A DNA stretch of 64,000 nt from Streptomyces sp. NBC_00490 (GTDB taxonomy: Bacteria > Actinomycetota > Actinomycetes > Streptomycetales > Streptomycetaceae). The stretch lies in contig NZ_CP107869.1 of NCBI RefSeq assembly GCF_036013645.1, positions 1,798,001 to 1,862,000 of the forward strand, read 5' to 3'. A program made the translations under genes and the position numbers. Positions within the stretch are counted from its first letter, which is position 1. Each line of letters opens with the position of its first letter. Of the stretch, positions 37,258 through 46,568 are shown in pieces. The notes under the pieces were generated by a model. The model did no database searches and was not told the DNA's origin. It saw only the letters and a program-made list of their open reading frames with translations.

Positions 37258-37551
37258 ATGACCGCATACGGGAGACGACGGGATCAGGCGGCGCGGGACG
37301 CGATCACCGTCGAGATCGGATACGCGCTGTTCACGGCGGCGTTCGCGGCGGCTGTCGTCTTCGGGGCGCTCGCGGGTCCGGCGCTGCTCTTCGAGCTGCC
37401 TCGGACGGTGGAGAAGCTCCTCATGCACGTGGCCCTCGCGCTGGCGCCGGTGCTGTTCGTGGCCCGGGTCCTCAGTGTGCTGCTGCGCTTCGGGCGCGAG
37501 GACGACGCCGCTCAGCCCAGCCAGCCCGGCCGCACCAGTCCCGACTCGTAG
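37258..37551 (+). CDS. DUF6332-family small membrane protein
   Basis: 97 residues from ATG 37258, with two likely membrane segments (about 20-42 and 52-75) after RRRDQAARDAITVEIGYAL, a sequence typical of the DUF6332 family. GATACT ends 6 nt before the ATG, suggesting a leaderless message. The last 40 bp overlap the convergent response-regulator gene. Function unknown. Confidence 0.7.
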   Translation: MTAYGRRRDQAARDAITVEIGYALFTAAFAAAVVFGALAGPALLFELPRTVEKLLMHVALALAPVLFVARVLSVLLRFGREDDAAQPSQPGRTSPDS

Positions 37552-38177
37552 GCCAGCACCACGAGTTGGGCCCGGTCACGGGCTCCCAGCTTCACCATCG
37601 TGCGGCTGACGTGGGTCTTCGCGGTGAGCGGGCTGACCACCAGGCGCCGGGCGATCTCCTCGTTGGACAGGCCGATACCGACCAGAGCCATCACCTCCCG
37701 CTCCCGCTCGGTGAGCCGGGCCAGCGCGTCGGCCGTCGCGGGCTCCTTGGAACGGGCCGCGAACTCGGCGATGAGCCGCCGCGTCACCCCCGGCGAGAGC
37801 AGCGCGTCTCCCTCCACCACCGCCCTGACCGCGCGCAGGAGTTCCTCCGGCTCGGTGTCCTTGACCAGGAACCCGGAGGCGCCCGAGCGGATCGCCTCGA
37901 AGACGTACTCGTCGAGTTCGAAGGTGGTGAGCATGACCACCCTGACGTCCGGCAGCCGCTCGTCGTCGGTGATCCGGCGGGTCGCGGCGAGACCGTCGAG
38001 CACCGGCATCCGGATGTCCATCAGGACGACGTCCGGGCGCAGTTCGCGCACCAGACGCACCGCCTCCTCGCCGTCGGCTGCCTCGCCCGCCACCTCGATG
38101 TCCGGCTGCGCGTCGAGCAGTGCCCGGAATCCGGCCCGGACAAGCGACTGGTCGTCGGCGAGCAGTACGCGGATCAC
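37512..38177 (-). CDS. NarL-family response regulator
   Basis: 221 residues from GTG 38177, overlapping the kinase stop as GTGA, with GGAG upstream. Receiver domain 1-120: acidic pair in LLADDQ, phospho-acceptor Asp in VVLMDIRMPVLDG, Thr/Lys in MLTTF and FLVKD. The LuxR-type helix-turn-helix occupies about 150-215 (LTEREREVMALVGIGLSNEEIA). It is controlled by the adjacent histidine kinase; the target is likely local and unidentified. Confidence 0.93.
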   Translation of the reverse strand: MIRVLLADDQSLVRAGFRALLDAQPDIEVAGEAADGEEAVRLVRELRPDVVLMDIRMPVLDGLAATRRITDDERLPDVRVVMLTTFELDEYVFEAIRSGASGFLVKDTEPEELLRAVRAVVEGDALLSPGVTRRLIAEFAARSKEPATADALARLTEREREVMALVGIGLSNEEIARRLVVSPLTAKTHVSRTMVKLGARDRAQLVVLAYESGLVRPGWLG

Positions 38178-39391
38178 CGGTTCTCCTTCACTGTGAGGGG
38201 CAGTACGGCGAGCACCCGGAAGCCTCCGTCGGGACGTGGCCCGGCCTCGATCGTGCCACCCAGGGCCGCGGCCCGCTCCCGCATTCCGGCCAGCCCGTTG
38301 CCGCTGCCGCCCGCGTCGGCGCCGGTCGCGGGCCCGTCGTCGTCGATACGGAGCCGTAGCGTCGTCCCGTCGTCGTGAGCGAGGTGCACGCGCGCGTGCC
38401 GCGATCCCGAATGCCGTACGACATTGGTGAGCGCCTCCTGGACGATACGGAACGCGGCGAGATCCGTGCCCGGCGCGAGTTCGGGGGCCTCCCCCTCGAT
38501 CCGCACGGTCAGTCCCGCGCTCGCCGCCTGCTCCACCAGCTCCGGCAGCCGGTCGAGCCCGGGGGCCGGCGCGCGGGGCGCGTCCCCGGGGGTGCGCAGG
38601 GTGTCGAGGACCTGGCGGACCTCGCCGAGCGCCTCCTTGCTGGCGGCCTTGATGGTGGTGAGCGCCGTGCGTGCCTGTTCGGGGTCGCTGTCGAGGAGGG
38701 CGAGGCCGACGCCGGCCTGCACATTGATCACCGAGATGCTGTGCGCGAGGACGTCGTGCAGTTCGCGGGCCATCCGCAGCCGCTCCTCGTCGGCGCGCCG
38801 GCGTGCCGCCTGCGCCCGCTCGACCCGCTCCCGCACCCACTGCTCGCGACGGGTCCTGGCCACCTCCGCCAGCGCCACGATGGCGACGCCCCAGGCGGCG
38901 ACCACCCCCTCCGAGCCCCAGGAGGCCGCGTCGTCCCCGGACGGCGGCAGCCACTGGTAGAGCCAGTGGGCCACCAGGACATGCCCGGTCCAGAGCAGGC
39001 CGAGTGCCGTCCAGGCGGCCTTGCGGTGACCCGCGACGATGGCGCTGAAGCAGCCCAGCGCGAAGGTCACGAAGACCGGTCCGTAGGGGTATCCGGCGCC
39101 CAGGTAGAGCATCGTGGCGGCCGCCGTGCCGAACACCACGACCACCGGGTACCGCCGGCGCCACAGCAGCAGTCCGGCCGCCACGACGAGCAGCACGCGC
39201 GCGAAGACGTCGAGCGGGGCGCGCTCCAACTGCTGCCCGGCGGCGAAGCGCGATCCGCCGAGCACGAAGACCGTGATCAGCGCGGTGGACAGCCAGGGCA
39301 GCCGGGAAGCGAACTCCGCCTCGTCCCGGCGGCGCCACCACGGCGGCCCGTGCCGCCACCACAGACCTCCGGATACCCGCTGCTCGTCCAT
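38174..39391 (-). CDS. Sensor histidine kinase (HisKA_3, NarX-like)
   Basis: 405 residues from ATG 39391; a GTG 9 bp upstream is less suited, and TAGCGT lies 7 nt before the ATG (leaderless). Several membrane helices in the first 170 residues, then the dimerisation domain with the phospho-acceptor His in MARELHDVLAHSISVI, and a HATPase_c domain (NVVRHSGSRHARV, DDDGPATG, GNGLAGMRERAAALGG). It phosphorylates the response regulator encoded downstream. Confidence 0.92.
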   Translation of the reverse strand: MDEQRVSGGLWWRHGPPWWRRRDEAEFASRLPWLSTALITVFVLGGSRFAAGQQLERAPLDVFARVLLVVAAGLLLWRRRYPVVVVFGTAAATMLYLGAGYPYGPVFVTFALGCFSAIVAGHRKAAWTALGLLWTGHVLVAHWLYQWLPPSGDDAASWGSEGVVAAWGVAIVALAEVARTRREQWVRERVERAQAARRRADEERLRMARELHDVLAHSISVINVQAGVGLALLDSDPEQARTALTTIKAASKEALGEVRQVLDTLRTPGDAPRAPAPGLDRLPELVEQAASAGLTVRIEGEAPELAPGTDLAAFRIVQEALTNVVRHSGSRHARVHLAHDDGTTLRLRIDDDGPATGADAGGSGNGLAGMRERAAALGGTIEAGPRPDGGFRVLAVLPLTVKENR

Positions 39392-39444
39392 GTCCGCCAC
39401 GCTAGACGCCGCCCTCCGCCCGGGACGTCAGCCGGGCGAGGTCA

Positions 39445-41586
39445 TCACCCGTACTCCCCGCGAAGTACGTCGCCCTCCCTGACCCGCAGCCGCCGCAGCC
39501 GCTTCGGCGCCCACCAGTTCGCCCGCCCCGCGAGCCGCATCGTCACCGGCAGCAGGACGACCCGGATGAGGGTGGCGTCGACAAGGATCGTCAGGGCCGT
39601 CCCGACGCCGAGTTCCTTGAGGAAGACGACGCCGCCGGTGCCGTACGACAGGAAGGACAGGGCGAGGATCCCGGCCGCGGCGGTGATCAGCGGCGCGCTG
39701 CGCCGGATGCCCTCACCGACCGCGCGCTCGGTGTCGCCGGTCCGCTCGTGCTCCTCCTTGACGCGGGCCAGCAGGAACACCTCGTAGTCCATGGAGAGCC
39801 CGTACGCCACGCAGAACATCAGCACCGGGATGCTCGGCTCGATCGAGCCGGTCGGGGTGAAGCCGAGCAGCCCGGACAGGTGTCCGTCCTGGAAGACCCA
39901 GACCAGGCAGCCGAACATCACCGACAGGCTGAGCAGGTTGAGCACGGTCGCCTTCAGCGGCAGCAGCACGCTGCCGGTCATCAGGAAGAGGATCACGTAC
40001 GTCGCCACCAGGACCAGACCCACGGCGAACGGCAGCCGGTCGAGGAGGGTGGCGCGGAAGTCGGTGGTCTCGCCGGGGTAGCCGCCGACGAGGGCGGGGG
40101 CCGGGGCGGCGGTGTCCCGGATGCGTTCGACGAGGGCGGGGACGTTCCCGTACATCGCCTCCTGTGTGGGTACGACGGCCAGGCGCGCGCGTCCGTCGGG
40201 TGCCGTCAGCCGGTCCTGGCCGGGGGCTCCGGTGCGCCGGCCGTCCCGGTAGGCGCCGTCGGGGGCGTCGACCTGGTGCACGCCAGGGACACGGGAGAGC
40301 CGGGCGGCGTACGCGCGCGTGTCGGCGGGCTCGGTCAGGACGACCTGGACGGTGTCGGTCGGTTCGGCGGCGAACTCGCGGTGGACGATCTCGGACGTGG
40401 TGCGCGAGGACGTGCCCGCGGGGAGGGTGCGCTCGTCGGGGAGGCCGAAACGCAGGCCGAGCAGGGGCGCGGCGGCGACGAGCAGGACCGTGAGGACTCC
40501 GGCACCGGCGAGGAGCGGCCGGCGCATGGCCGCCAGCGCGGTGCGGTGCCAGAAACCGGAGGCCGGTGCGGCGGGCCGCTCCACGCGGTGACCCCACAGG
40601 GCGAGCGCGGCCGGCAGGACCAGCACGGCCCCGGCGACCGCGCAGAGCACGACGAGGACACCGGCGTAGGCGAACGAGCTCAGGAAGAAGAACGGGAACA
40701 CCAGCAGCGCGCACAGCGACACGGCCACCGTGATCCCGCTGAAGACGACCGTGCGGCCGGCGGCGACGGTCGCCGCGAGAACGGCCGCCTCCCGCTCGCG
40801 GCCGGCGCCGCGCTCCTCGCGGTAGCGGTGGATGACGAACAGGCCGTAGTCGACGCCCAGTCCGAGGCCGAGCACGAGGGCCAGGTTCGCGGCGAACGTC
40901 GACACCTCGGTGAACTGCGCCAGCAGACGCAGACCCGCGAGCGCGCCGAGGACGGACAGCAGACCGACGCCCACGGTCAGCAGGGCGGCCACGGTGCGCC
41001 GGTAGACCAGGATCAGCAGCAGCACCACGACCGGCAGGGCGAAGGCCTCCGCCCGCAGGAAGTCGGCGCGGGCCTCCTCGCCGACCTGCCGGGAGATCTC
41101 CTCCTGTCCACCGACGCGGACGTCGAGCTCGGCGGTGGTGCGGGTCAACCGCGGCGAGAGGGTGGCGAGTTCCTCGCGGATCTCGGTGGCGTTGCCCGCC
41201 AGGTGAACGAGGACCAGGGCGCGCCGCCCGTCCGCGCCGCGCAGGGCGGAGCTGTCGGCGTCCCAGTAGGAGGTGACGTCCATGGCCGACGGCAACTCCG
41301 CCACCTCCGCGACGAGTTCACGCGCGGCCCGCTCGGTGCGCGCACTGTCCACGTCACCGTCGCGCGCCGTGACCAGGAGGGCGAGATCGGGGTTCCCGGT
41401 GCGGAAGTCCTCACGCAACAGGTCCCCGGCACGCACCGACTCGGTGCCGGGCGCGCTCCAGCGCGACAGATCGAGGTCCTGCTGGGCGCCGGCACCGTAG
41501 GCGCCGAGACCGAGCAGGACGAGAAGTGCGCCGGTCAGCACGGCGCGACTGCGCCGCACCGCCAGACGGCCGAGCCGGGTCAGCAT
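39445..41586 (-). CDS. MMPL/RND-family transporter
   Basis: 713 residues from ATG 41586 with GGAAGGG upstream. Twelve membrane segments in two repeats of the MMPL type: a large extracellular loop after TM1 (about 40-170) and a second loop after TM7. GLGVDYGLFVIHRYREE and SMDYEVFLLARVKEEHERTG are the conserved proton-relay motifs of the two halves. Such proteins export lipids or hydrophobic products. The gene is divergent from a SARP regulator across a 12-bp tandem repeat, so it is likely its target. Confidence 0.92.
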   Translation of the reverse strand: MLTRLGRLAVRRSRAVLTGALLVLLGLGAYGAGAQQDLDLSRWSAPGTESVRAGDLLREDFRTGNPDLALLVTARDGDVDSARTERAARELVAEVAELPSAMDVTSYWDADSSALRGADGRRALVLVHLAGNATEIREELATLSPRLTRTTAELDVRVGGQEEISRQVGEEARADFLRAEAFALPVVVLLLILVYRRTVAALLTVGVGLLSVLGALAGLRLLAQFTEVSTFAANLALVLGLGLGVDYGLFVIHRYREERGAGREREAAVLAATVAAGRTVVFSGITVAVSLCALLVFPFFFLSSFAYAGVLVVLCAVAGAVLVLPAALALWGHRVERPAAPASGFWHRTALAAMRRPLLAGAGVLTVLLVAAAPLLGLRFGLPDERTLPAGTSSRTTSEIVHREFAAEPTDTVQVVLTEPADTRAYAARLSRVPGVHQVDAPDGAYRDGRRTGAPGQDRLTAPDGRARLAVVPTQEAMYGNVPALVERIRDTAAPAPALVGGYPGETTDFRATLLDRLPFAVGLVLVATYVILFLMTGSVLLPLKATVLNLLSLSVMFGCLVWVFQDGHLSGLLGFTPTGSIEPSIPVLMFCVAYGLSMDYEVFLLARVKEEHERTGDTERAVGEGIRRSAPLITAAAGILALSFLSYGTGGVVFLKELGVGTALTILVDATLIRVVLLPVTMRLAGRANWWAPKRLRRLRVREGDVLRGEYG

Positions 41587-41643
41587 GGGGCAGCCCTTCC
41601 AGGGGAGTTCGGGATCGCGTGACGCGCCCACAGTCCGCCCGCT

Positions 41644-41679
41644 CGCTGGAAGGCCCGCTGGAAGATCCACTGGAAGACG
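41644..41679. repeat. Three 12-bp tandem repeats, SARP operator candidate
   Basis: CTGGAAG occurs at 41646-41652, 41658-41664 and 41670-41676, inside three 12-bp units (consensus CRCTGGAAGRYC). The array lies 57 bp upstream of the MMPL start and 83 bp upstream of the SARP start. SARP proteins bind heptamer direct repeats near the -35, usually 11 or 22 bp apart, so a 12-bp period is unusual. Confidence 0.55.
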
Positions 41680-41762
41680 CGTGACGGCGTCACCGCGGAC
41701 CTTCGTCGCGAGTGGGGGCTCGTCATCCCGGCATGCGGCTCGGGCGGCGTTAGGCTCGACGC

Positions 41763-42554
41763 ATGGGTGAGGGGACTGCCGGGGCCGTGCGCTGCGAACT
41801 GCTGGGTCCGCTGAGGGCGTTGCGCGACGGCGTCGAGATCCCGCTGGGCCCGCCGAAGCAGCGCGCGGTTCTCGCCGTGCTGTTGCTCCAGGAGGGGCGG
41901 ACGCTGTCGTACGACGGGCTGGTCGAGGCGGTGTGGGGCGGGGCGCCGCCGGTGCATGTGCGCAACCTCGTGCAGAAGTACGTCTCCGGGCTGCGCCGCG
42001 CGCTCGGGGACGGTGTGCTGCTGGAGTGGACCGGCACGGGGTACCGGCTGACCGGCGTCGTCATCGGCGACCTCGCCGACCGGCGGCTCCTGGTGGACGA
42101 GGCGCTCACCGCGCGGGACACCGGTGAGGTGCGGCGGGCGGTCGAACTGGCGCGTCGGGCCGAGGAGTTGTGGCGCGGTGACTTCGCGGAGGGTCTGCGG
42201 GCACCCTGGCTGGCGGCGGAGCGGCTGCGCTGGGCCGAGAAGCGGCTCACCGTCCTGGAGGCACGGCTGGAGGGCGAGATCGCGCTCGGCCGTTCCTTCG
42301 AGTACGTCCACGAGCTGGTCCGCCTCGTGGCGACGCACCCTCTGCGCGAGCGGCTGGTCGAGCTGCTGATGCTCGCCCTGTGCCGCCTCGGCCGCCCCTC
42401 CGACGCGCTCAGCGCCTACGAGGGAGCCCGGCAGCGGCTCGCGGAGGCGATGGGCGCGGACCCGGGACCGGCGCTGCGGTCCCTGCACGCGCGGGTACTG
42501 CGTCAGGACCCGGAACTGCTGCCGTCGCCCTCGCCGGTCGTGCCGGTCGGCTGA
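41763..42554 (+). CDS. SARP-family (AfsR/DnrI-like) regulator, single-domain type
   Basis: 263 residues. N-terminal OmpR-type winged helix (ELLGPLRALRDG, LVEAVWGGAPPVHVRNLVQKYVSGLRRALGD, about 10-95) followed by a bacterial transcriptional activator domain (BTAD, about 100-245). There is no ATPase or TPR extension, so it is a short SARP. TAGGCT lies 6 nt before the ATG, suggesting a leaderless message. Its neighbour MMPL gene is the probable target. Its 3' end overlaps the convergent TetR gene by 52 bp. Confidence 0.88.
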   Translation: MGEGTAGAVRCELLGPLRALRDGVEIPLGPPKQRAVLAVLLLQEGRTLSYDGLVEAVWGGAPPVHVRNLVQKYVSGLRRALGDGVLLEWTGTGYRLTGVVIGDLADRRLLVDEALTARDTGEVRRAVELARRAEELWRGDFAEGLRAPWLAAERLRWAEKRLTVLEARLEGEIALGRSFEYVHELVRLVATHPLRERLVELLMLALCRLGRPSDALSAYEGARQRLAEAMGADPGPALRSLHARVLRQDPELLPSPSPVVPVG

Positions 42555-43240
42555 GCCGCCAGCCCCACCCCGTCGGCGAGTTGGGTCACGGCCTGCCGGA
42601 AGAACGTGTCACGGTCCTCGACGACCCGGTTGAACTGCCCGAACAGCTCGAACCCCACCAGCCCGAACAGCTGAGCCCAGGCCGCGACGAGCGCCGCCAC
42701 CGACCCGGGCGGCAGGTCCGGGGCGAGGTCGGCGGCCATCCGCTCGGCTTCGGGGCGCAGTCCGGCGGAGAGCCGGGGCTCGGTCAGGGCGGCGCCCCGG
42801 TGGGCGTCGCGGACGATGCCGATGAAGACGAGGCCGACGCGGGAGGCGGCCGGGACGGTGGTCTCGGGCGCGGTGTAGCCGGGCACCGGCGAGCCGTAGA
42901 TCAGCGCGTACTCGTGCGGATTCCGCAGTCCCCAGCCGCGCACCGCCTCGCACACCGCGGTCCAGCGCTCGGCCGGCCCCGCGGCCGCGGCCTTGTCGTG
43001 CGCCGCCTCCGCGCTCTCGCCGATGGAGTTGTACGCGTCGATGATGAGGTCGGTGAGCAGGTCGTCACGGCTCGGGAAGTACCGGTAGAGCGCGGACGAC
43101 ACCATGCCGAGCTCGCGCGCGACGGCCCGCAGCGACAGCTTCGCGGCACCGTCGGCGGCGAGCTGTCTGCGCGCCGCGTCCTTGATGGCCGCGGTGACTT
43201 CGATCCTGGCCCGGGCTCGGGCGCCGTGTGCGGTGCTCAT
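42503..43240 (-). CDS. TetR-family regulator
   Basis: 245 residues. N-terminal TetR helix-turn-helix about 17-65 (LSLRAVARELGMVSSALYRYFPSRDDLL); the rest is a helical ligand-binding domain of the WHG/TetR_C_33 kind (AWAQLFGLVGFELFGQFNR). It is divergent from a deazaflavin-dependent reductase and the intergenic region carries several dyads, so it likely represses that gene and itself. Ends in a Ser/Gly tail read through into the antisense of the SARP gene. Confidence 0.88.
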   Translation of the reverse strand: MSTAHGARARARIEVTAAIKDAARRQLAADGAAKLSLRAVARELGMVSSALYRYFPSRDDLLTDLIIDAYNSIGESAEAAHDKAAAAGPAERWTAVCEAVRGWGLRNPHEYALIYGSPVPGYTAPETTVPAASRVGLVFIGIVRDAHRGAALTEPRLSAGLRPEAERMAADLAPDLPPGSVAALVAAWAQLFGLVGFELFGQFNRVVEDRDTFFRQAVTQLADGVGLAAQPTGTTGEGDGSSSGS

Positions 43241-43263
43241 GCAATCCAGTGTTCCACGAAAAC

Positions 43264-43369
43264 AGAGCAGTGCACACAAACAAGAGCGCCGAACAAAAAA
43301 GAGAGCACTGCTCTTGCTTTGGAGCACTGTTCTGGCGCAGACTGAAGGCACAGCGAGAGCACCGCTCTC
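43264..43369. promoter_or_regulatory. TetR operator array (GAGCAC-type dyads)
   Basis: AGAGCACTGCTCT (43302-43314), GAGCACTGTTCT (43322-43333) and GAGAGCACCGCTCTC (43355-43369) are dyads with the same half-site. AGAGCAGTGC at 43264-43273 is a further partial copy. The first two are 20 bp apart. TTGCTT at 43314-43319 may be the -35 of the reductase promoter. The set fits cooperative binding by the adjacent TetR protein. Confidence 0.65.
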
Positions 43370-43387
43370 CATCCGATGGGGGTCACC

Positions 43388-43837
43388 ATGTCGCAGCCGT
43401 ACTACCTCAAGGGCAGCCCGCTCAACGTCCGCTTCAACAGCGTCTTCGGCTGGCTGGCCCGGCACGGCCTCAGCCTGGCGGGAATGGCGGAGATGTCGGT
43501 GCGCGGCCGAAAGAGCGGCAAGATGCAGCGCATCCCGGTCAACCCGCACACCTACGAGGGCGAGCAGTACCTGGTCTCGGCCCGCGGCCACTCCCAGTGG
43601 GTGCGCAACATGCGGGTGGCCGGCGGCGGAGAGCTGCGGGTCGGCCGCAAGGTCCGCGAGTTCACCGCGGTGGAGCTGCCCGACACGGAGAAGCTCCCGA
43701 TCCTGCGGACCTACCTGGAGAAGTGGGGCTGGGAGGTCAACCAGTACTTCCAGGGGGTCACCGCGAACTCCTCCGACGAGGAGATCGTCGCGGCGGCCCA
43801 GGACCACCCCGTCTTCCGGATCACCGTCAGGAAGTGA
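43388..43837 (+). CDS. Nitroreductase-family deazaflavin (F420)-dependent oxidoreductase
   Basis: 149 residues from ATG 43388 with GGGGGT upstream (ATG 43376 would add 4 residues). It matches the F420H(2)-dependent Ddn-like family: VNVRFNSVFGWLARHG near the start, GRKSGKMQRIPVN, and HSQWVRNMRVAGGGELRVG. Such enzymes reduce quinones, nitro compounds or aromatic substrates. Regulated by the divergent TetR protein. The last 11 bp overlap the convergent reductase gene. Confidence 0.87.
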   Translation: MSQPYYLKGSPLNVRFNSVFGWLARHGLSLAGMAEMSVRGRKSGKMQRIPVNPHTYEGEQYLVSARGHSQWVRNMRVAGGGELRVGRKVREFTAVELPDTEKLPILRTYLEKWGWEVNQYFQGVTANSSDEEIVAAAQDHPVFRITVRK

Positions 43838-45065
43838 CCTCGTCGCCGTCCGGTACCTGCCGACGGTCCAGCGTGGCCAGAAGACGCTGGGCCATGGGAC
43901 GGCCGCGGACCAGCTCACCCAGCGTCGTGGACCCGCGGGTGATCTCCATGAACGCCCTCCAGGCCGGACGGAACCCGGTCAGCGCCGCGTGAAAGACACC
44001 GGGGCGGCGCTCGAACGCCATCAGCAGCCGCTTGCCGACGCTCATCTCCACGCCCAGCCCCGCCTTGATGGCGAACGCGTAGTTGAGGGCCTGGCGCCGG
44101 GTGTCCACGGCGTCATGCGCCTCGGCGATCCGCACCGCCCACTCCCCCGCGAGCCGCCCCGAACGCAGCGCGAACGAGATGCCCTCGCGTGTCCACGGCT
44201 CCAGGAGTCCCGCCGCGTCCCCGCACACCAGCACCCGGCCACGGGACAGCGGCGAGTCGTCGGCCCGGCAGCGCGTCAAGTGACCGGAGGAGATGCTCGG
44301 TTCGAACCCGGCGAGGCCGAGCCGCCCGATGAACTCCTCCAAGTACCGCTTGGTCGCGGCCCCTTCACCGCGCGCCGAGATCACCCCGACCGTGAGGGTG
44401 TCGCCCTTGGGAAAGACCCAGCCGTAACTGCCGGGCATCGGCCCCCAGTCGATGAGCACCCGCCCCTGCCAGTCCTCGGCCACGGTCTCCGGCACCGGGA
44501 TCTCCGCCTCCAGGCCCAGATCCACCTGGTCGAGCTTGACCCCGACATGAGCTCCTATCCGGCTGGCGCTGCCGTCCGCGCCCACGACCGCCCGCGCGAG
44601 CACCGTCTCGCCGCCCTGCAGGACCACGGCGACGGTACGCCGGTCCGGCACCGCCGACCCGTGCTGCTCGACCCGCTGGACGGCGACGCCCGTGCGCAGC
44701 TCGGCGCCGGCCTTCTGGGCGTGCTCGACGAGCTGGTGGTCGAACTCGGGCCGGTTGATCAGCCCGAACAGCATCTGCTTGGAGCGACGCGTCCGGGTGA
44801 AGCGGCCGTTGTGCGAGAAGGTCACCGCGTGCACCCGGTCCCGCAGCGGCAGCTCGAAGCCGGGCGGCAGGGAGTCGCGCGAGGGACCGATGATGCCGCC
44901 GCCGCACGTCTTGTAGCGGGGCAGCTCCGCCTTCTCCAGCAACAACACACGCCGGCCGGCCACCGCCGCCGCGTACGCGGCCGAGGCACCTGCCGGCCCC
45001 GCACCCACCACGACGACGTCCCACACCTGCTGCGCGTCGTCCGCCGAAGAGTTCTCGCTGGTCAC
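43827..45065 (-). CDS. Geranylgeranyl reductase-family FAD protein
   Basis: 412 residues from a GTG with GGAG about 10 nt upstream. FAD motif VVVVGAGPAGASAA (18-31), the family PRYKTCGGGI motif near 50, and the GD motif VLVCGDAAGLLEP near 280. Members reduce isoprenoid double bonds, for example in menaquinone (MenJ) or archaeal lipids. Menaquinone reduction is the likeliest role in Streptomyces, but no menaquinone gene is adjacent. The reading frame is complete. Confidence 0.87.
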   Translation of the reverse strand: MTSENSSADDAQQVWDVVVVGAGPAGASAAYAAAVAGRRVLLLEKAELPRYKTCGGGIIGPSRDSLPPGFELPLRDRVHAVTFSHNGRFTRTRRSKQMLFGLINRPEFDHQLVEHAQKAGAELRTGVAVQRVEQHGSAVPDRRTVAVVLQGGETVLARAVVGADGSASRIGAHVGVKLDQVDLGLEAEIPVPETVAEDWQGRVLIDWGPMPGSYGWVFPKGDTLTVGVISARGEGAATKRYLEEFIGRLGLAGFEPSISSGHLTRCRADDSPLSRGRVLVCGDAAGLLEPWTREGISFALRSGRLAGEWAVRIAEAHDAVDTRRQALNYAFAIKAGLGVEMSVGKRLLMAFERRPGVFHAALTGFRPAWRAFMEITRGSTTLGELVRGRPMAQRLLATLDRRQVPDGDEVTS

Positions 45066-45197
45066 GATGGTCTACTGCTCCGATCAAGCCCGTTGCCGCA
45101 CCTGCCTCCCGCATCCTACGACCGTCATCGTCGCAGGCCACTGTGGGAGGATCTCCATACCCACATGTACAACGTCGCACCTACAAGGAGCGTGCCC

Positions 45198-46553
45198 ATG
45201 TCGTCGAATCCGGTCGCCGAGACCGTCGCCTCGCTGATGCCCAGGGCGCGGGCGGAGCTCACCGAACTGGTGGCATTCAAGTCGGTGGCGGACTTCGACC
45301 AGTTTCCCAGGAGCGAGAGCGAGGGTGCCGCCCGCTGGGTCGCCGACGCGCTCGGCGCCGAGGGCTTCCAGGACGTGGCCCTGCTCGACACCCCCGACGG
45401 CACCCAGTCGGTCTACGGCTACCTGCCCGGCCCCGCGGGCGCGAAGACGGTCCTGCTCTACGCGCACTACGACGTGCAGCCGCCGCTGGACGAGGCCGCC
45501 TGGACCACTCCGCCGTTCGAGCTGACCGAGCGCGACGGCCGCTGGTACGGACGCGGTGCCGCCGACTGCAAGGGCGGCGTGATCATGCACCTGCTCGCCC
45601 TGCGCGCGCTGAAGGCGAACGGCGGGGTGCCGGTGCACGTCAAGGTGATCGCCGAGGGCTCCGAGGAGATGGGCACGGGCGGCCTGGAGCGGTACGCCGA
45701 GGAGCACCCGGACCTCCTGGAGGCCGACACCATCGTCATCGGCGACGCGGGCAACTTCCGGGTCGGTCTGCCGACGGTCACCTCCACGCTGCGCGGCATG
45801 ACCCTGGTCCGTGTGCAGGTCGACACGCTCCAGGGCAACCTGCACTCGGGCCAGTTCGGCGGCGCGGCGCCCGACGCGCTGGCCGCGCTGATCCGCGTAC
45901 TGGACTCGCTGCGCGCCGAGGACGGTTCGACGACGGTCGACGGCCTGGCCCCCGAGACCGGGTGGGACGGCCTGCAGTACGACGAGCGGCAGTTCCGCGA
46001 GGACGCCAAGGTCCTGGACGGCGTCGAGCTGATCGGCTCCGGCACCGTCGCCGACCGCATCTGGGCGCGCCCCGCCGTCACGGTCCTCGGCATCGACTGC
46101 CCGCCGGTCGTCGGCGCCACCCCGTCCGTGCAGGCGAGCGCCCGCGCCCTGGTCAGCCTGCGGGTGCCGCCGGGCGTCGACGCCGCCGAGGCGACCAAGC
46201 TGCTCCAGGCCCACCTGGAGGCGCACACCCCGTGGGGCGCCCGGATCCGCACCGAGCAGACGGGCCAGGGCCAGGCCTTCAGCGCCGACACGACCAGCCC
46301 GGCGTACGCGGCGATGGCCGAGGCCATGTCGGTCGCCTACCCGGGCCAGGAGATGCAGTACGCGGGCCAGGGCGGCTCCATCCCCCTGTGCAACACCCTC
46401 GCCGCCCTCTACCCGCACGCCGAGATCCTCCTCATCGGCCTCAGCGAGCCGGAGGCCCAGATCCACGCGGTGAACGAGAGCGTCTCCCCGCAGGAGCTGG
46501 AGCGCCTCTCGGTCGCCGAGGCACTGTTCCTGCGCAACTACGCGGCAGGCTGA
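45198..46553 (+). CDS. M20-family dipeptidase
   Basis: 451 residues from ATG 45198, with AAGGAG 8 nt upstream. Zinc and catalytic positions of M20 metallopeptidases: YAHYDVQP, GRGAADCKGG, EGSEEMGTGG, and a lid-domain HSGQFGG. The long form and PLCNTLAALYPHAE near the end suit cytoplasmic dipeptidases (M20C/peptidase V-like). It hydrolyses dipeptides or N-acyl amino acids. A perfect hairpin terminator follows 16 bp after the stop. Confidence 0.92.
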   Translation: MSSNPVAETVASLMPRARAELTELVAFKSVADFDQFPRSESEGAARWVADALGAEGFQDVALLDTPDGTQSVYGYLPGPAGAKTVLLYAHYDVQPPLDEAAWTTPPFELTERDGRWYGRGAADCKGGVIMHLLALRALKANGGVPVHVKVIAEGSEEMGTGGLERYAEEHPDLLEADTIVIGDAGNFRVGLPTVTSTLRGMTLVRVQVDTLQGNLHSGQFGGAAPDALAALIRVLDSLRAEDGSTTVDGLAPETGWDGLQYDERQFREDAKVLDGVELIGSGTVADRIWARPAVTVLGIDCPPVVGATPSVQASARALVSLRVPPGVDAAEATKLLQAHLEAHTPWGARIRTEQTGQGQAFSADTTSPAYAAMAEAMSVAYPGQEMQYAGQGGSIPLCNTLAALYPHAEILLIGLSEPEAQIHAVNESVSPQELERLSVAEALFLRNYAAG

Positions 46554-46568
46554 CCGGCTCCGCCGTCG

